Part shown: positions 32,783 to 34,149 of the stretch, piece by piece
Position numbering within the stretch: the first letter of the stretch is position 1
Layout: the number at the start of each line of letters is the position of its first letter
NCBI GenBank assembly: GCA_030037065.1
Contig: JASHRW010000113.1
Coordinates: 1 to 34,149 of the forward strand
DNA length: 34,149 nt
Direction: 5' to 3'
Source of the DNA: Xanthobacteraceae bacterium
GTDB lineage: Bacteria; Pseudomonadota; Alphaproteobacteria; Rhizobiales; Xanthobacteraceae
The notes under the pieces: model-generated
Databases searched by the model: none
Told to the model about the DNA's origin: nothing
The model's input: only the letters and a program-made list of their open reading frames with translations
Translations under genes and position numbers: made by a program

Positions 32783-33145
32783 TCCGCACCCCGTCCCTGA
32801 ACGCGCACAGAGCCCCTTTCGGGGCCCACCCTTTTGCTCCTTCGGACAGTGCGCCCTCGCGCGACGCAACCGACGGCAGCCGGTCACAACGCACTCTGGA
32901 GAAAAGCGACACCCCCGATTTGAAGTCCGGCCGTCACCCAGACAACACGGTCAAGCACGCTAGGCGAACGCCCTTGCCAAAGGGTTAAGTCCGCGTGCAG
33001 CCGGACCGTGCATTGCGCGACCCGTTGCATTTTTTGTGCACTGCACTATAATATCTTTGACGCCCCAGAAGGCCTTTTCAAGGCAATGGGGCTTGCGTGC
33101 CAATTGGCCAGATTAGACGAAGCGCGATCCGCGGGAAGGTTCATC
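32783..33145. other. Gene-free stretch between the carboxypeptidase and phasin genes
   Basis: This 363-base divergent intergenic region holds the phasin promoter near its right end and must also hold the carboxypeptidase promoter, which I could not identify. A short inverted repeat CCCTT-N4-AAGGG lies at 32971-32984. No RNA gene or supported small frame was seen. Confidence 0.5.
33025..33052 (+). promoter_or_regulatory. Phasin promoter with overlapping TGCA elements
   Basis: TTGCAT (33025-33030), a 16-base spacer and a perfect TATAAT (33047-33052) form a strong promoter. The spacer and flanks contain GTGCACTGCAC (33036-33046) and further TGC/GCA steps upstream (GTGCATTGCGC at 33008-33018). 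Known PHA-granule repressors (PhaR/AniA type) bind TGC/GCA-rich sites in phasin promoters, so this may be such an operator. The leader would be about 85 bases. Confidence 0.55.
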
Positions 33146-33472
33146 ATGACCGGCGAGGAGATGCAGAATTTGGGCAAAAACAACATGGATATGGCGCTGA
33201 CCTCATTTGGCGCTTGGAGCAAAGGCGCGCAGGCGATCGCGGTCGAGGTCGTGGACTATTCGAAGAAAACAGCCGAATCGTCTGCTGCCGCCTGGGAAAA
33301 GCTCATGGGCGCGAAAAGCCTAGAAAAGGCGATGGAGGTGCAGACCGAATACTTGAAGTCCTCATACGAGGGCTTTGTCGCCGAGGCGGCCAAGCTCGGC
33401 GAACTCTATGTCGACCTTGCCAAGGAAGCCTATAGGCCGTTCGAAAGCACGTTCGCCGGGCATCGGCAATGA
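33146..33472 (+). CDS. Phasin family protein
   Basis: Small amphipathic helical protein that coats polyhydroxyalkanoate granules; some members have stress roles. With the ATG at 33146 (GGGAAGG six bases upstream) it has 108 residues. The pattern MDMALTSFGAWSKGAQAIAVEVVDYSKKTAESSAAAWEKLMGAKSLEKAMEVQTEYLKSSYEGFVAEAAKLGELY is the Phasin_2 signature, all helix. The frame extends 46 codons upstream without resemblance to the family. Its promoter is strong and carries TGCA elements. No PHA synthase is in the window. Confidence 0.92.
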   Translation: MTGEEMQNLGKNNMDMALTSFGAWSKGAQAIAVEVVDYSKKTAESSAAAWEKLMGAKSLEKAMEVQTEYLKSSYEGFVAEAAKLGELYVDLAKEAYRPFESTFAGHRQ

Positions 33473-33507
33473 AGTGATGGTCGCCGGGCACAGCGCACCA
33501 CATTCAT

Positions 33508-33708
33508 CTATTCCTTGGTCAACACGGACTCGATAGCCGCTGCGATGCGGGACAGGCTTTGCTCGATTCGTGCAACGCGGAAGGCGATGTGTTCGAGCGC
33601 GTAGGCAGTGCGTTTGTCGGCGGAGGGCATGTTGGTCGCGTCGTAATCGGGAATGAACTCCTGCTCGAGCTCGCGCAGCAGCTTGGCGCGGCGTGCGGGA
33701 TCGGCCAT
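33508..33708 (-). CDS. Small conserved hypothetical protein
   Basis: A 66-residue cytoplasmic protein that begins MADPARRAKLLRELEQEFIPDYDATNMPSADKR and continues in a helical, heptad-like segment AYALEHIAFRVARIEQSLSRIAAAIESVL, probably a short coiled coil. The ATG at 33708 is strongly supported by AAGGAGGT ending four bases upstream; an ATG 11 codons earlier lacks this. Function unknown. It converges with the phasin gene (35 bases apart) and is divergent from the apparent clpS. Confidence 0.78.
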   Translation of the reverse strand: MADPARRAKLLRELEQEFIPDYDATNMPSADKRTAYALEHIAFRVARIEQSLSRIAAAIESVLTKE

Positions 33709-33871
33709 GGACACCTCCTTGGCAGCCACTTCCTCAAACACCCGCTCAACCCATAGCCGAGTCGGTGGTGACTACCAATTAGGTTAAAGCCCGGCCCTCG
33801 CACCACACCGGCGAAAATTAGCTGTCGCGCGCGGATCGTTTGCCACAATTCCGGAGTTGCCTTTGTGCCGA

Positions 33872-33899
33872 CCTTGCGCGTTGCAAGGGGTTGCAAGGG
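33872..33899. repeat. Hairpin overlapping a 10-bp tandem repeat
   Basis: CCTTGC (33872-33877) and GCAAGG (33883-33888) are a perfect inverted repeat with a five-base loop. GTTGCAAGGG is repeated in tandem at 33880-33889 and 33890-33899, so the right arm can be supplied by either copy. Confidence 0.7.
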
Positions 33900-33962
33900 A
33901 GCGGGCGCGCGAAAGAGTTGGTGCAATGGGAATCTCTCCGGCAGTTCACCTGATTCTTCGAT

Positions 33963-33979
33963 CTGGCACGCAAGCTGCA
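33963..33979 (+). promoter_or_regulatory. Sigma-54 (RpoN)-type -24/-12 element upstream of clpS
   Basis: CTGGCACG-N4-CTGCA matches the sigma-54 consensus YTGGCACG-N4-TTGCW with one mismatch (C for the first T). The GG (33965-33966) and GC (33977-33978) dinucleotides have the required 12-base offset. Transcription would begin near 33990, about 90 bases before the clpS ATG. Confidence 0.45.
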
Positions 33980-34078
33980 CAATCACTATGATAGCGTATT
34001 GGCAGCGCGGCGGATGGCAGCCGTCGCGCAGCCGACGGGAAGCCGCATTACAAGCAAGTCCGGACGATAGACGCGAAA

Positions 34079-34149
34079 ATGCCGCCAAATGACGATATCT
34101 CGCAATACCCGTTCCGCATGGCCGATGATGACCGTAAGCGCAAAGGCGA
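34079..34149 (+). CDS. clpS: ATP-dependent Clp protease adaptor ClpS, N-terminal end (cut by window edge)
   Basis: Only 23 codons are visible, translating to MPPNDDISQYPFRMADDDRKR followed by Lys-Gly. A second in-frame ATG lies at 34118 (MADDDRKRKG). The call rests on two things: the MADDDRKRKG segment resembles the variable, charged N-terminus of Rhizobiales ClpS as I remember it, and a phasin gene is usually followed by clpS and clpA in Bradyrhizobium relatives. ClpS delivers N-degron substrates to ClpAP. The conserved core (LYRVLLLNDDYTPMEFV in relatives) would lie beyond the window, so the identity is not proved here. Confidence 0.5.
   Translation, partial: MPPNDDISQYPFRMADDDRKRKG

Larger units (their letters stand above)
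33709..34078. other. Divergent intergenic region before clpS
   Basis: These 370 bases contain no supported gene. They hold a hairpin overlapping a 10-bp tandem repeat (33872-33899) and a sigma-54-like element (33963-33979) facing clpS. A TATGAT at 33987-33992 is a possible alternative -10 for the same direction. Confidence 0.5.

Noticed and set aside
33008-33145. N-terminal extension of the phasin (46 codons)
   Set aside because: It would run across the TATAAT promoter and contains no phasin-like sequence; the ATG at 33146 has a good ribosome site.
1-34149. CRISPR array, tRNA, transposon, prophage or defence island
   Set aside because: No regularly spaced repeats, tRNA cloverleaf, transposase, integrase or nuclease/helicase defence genes were seen; composition is even and genes are housekeeping or ordinary accessory.

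Overview
The window is GC-rich, densely packed chromosomal DNA. It is almost certainly from an alphaproteobacterium of the order Hyphomicrobiales (Rhizobiales), close to Bradyrhizobium, Rhodopseudomonas or Xanthobacteraceae. The evidence is the protein character throughout: a MipZ-type ParA ATPase, a DUF1489 protein, a phasin next to an apparent clpS, SPOR-fused DD-carboxypeptidase, and the order fabD-fabG-acpP-fabF-mltG-yicC-gmk facing rsmA-pdxA-surA-lptG-lptF. No tRNA, rRNA, CRISPR array, insertion sequence or prophage gene was seen. This is a core-genome neighbourhood, not an island.

Layout. Positions 1-6.4 kb: minus-strand replication, envelope and ribosome genes (alr, dnaB, a cyclopropane-fatty-acid synthase, rplI-rpsR-rpsF, a small conserved gene), interrupted by one plus-strand gene for a small secreted c-haem protein. 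6.6-13.6 kb: plus-strand fatty-acid synthesis (fabD, fabG, acpP, fabF), then mltG, yicC and gmk. 13.6-20.1 kb: a minus-strand operon, lptF-lptG-surA-pdxA-rsmA-zinc alcohol dehydrogenase, joining LPS export, outer-membrane protein folding, pyridoxal phosphate synthesis and 16S rRNA methylation. The lptD gene expected between lptG and surA is absent. 20.3-27.5 kb: plus-strand pepA, holC, two Rhizobiales-type uncharacterised proteins, a biotin-dependent acyl-CoA carboxylase alpha subunit, a DUF1489 protein and an intradiol ring-cleavage dioxygenase. 27.5-34.1 kb: panC (minus), then mipZ, a VWA protein and a membrane J-domain protein (plus), a PBP5-like carboxypeptidase with SPOR domain (minus), a phasin (plus), a small conserved gene (minus), and what appears to be the first 23 codons of clpS (plus).

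Most genes serve growth and envelope biogenesis: replication (dnaB, holC), translation, fatty acids and membrane lipids, peptidoglycan (alr, mltG, DD-carboxypeptidase), LPS transport, division-site placement (mipZ) and polyhydroxyalkanoate granules (phasin).

I did not find a convincing new multi-gene system. The points most worth following are the missing lptD, a sigma-54-like element before clpS, a TGCA-rich phasin promoter, a hairpin in the rpsF leader with CCG in its loop, an apparently leaderless gene at 22481, a proline in the FabG nucleotide-binding loop, and the mipZ/VWA/J-domain neighbourhood. All family calls rest on reading motifs by eye; no database search was run.
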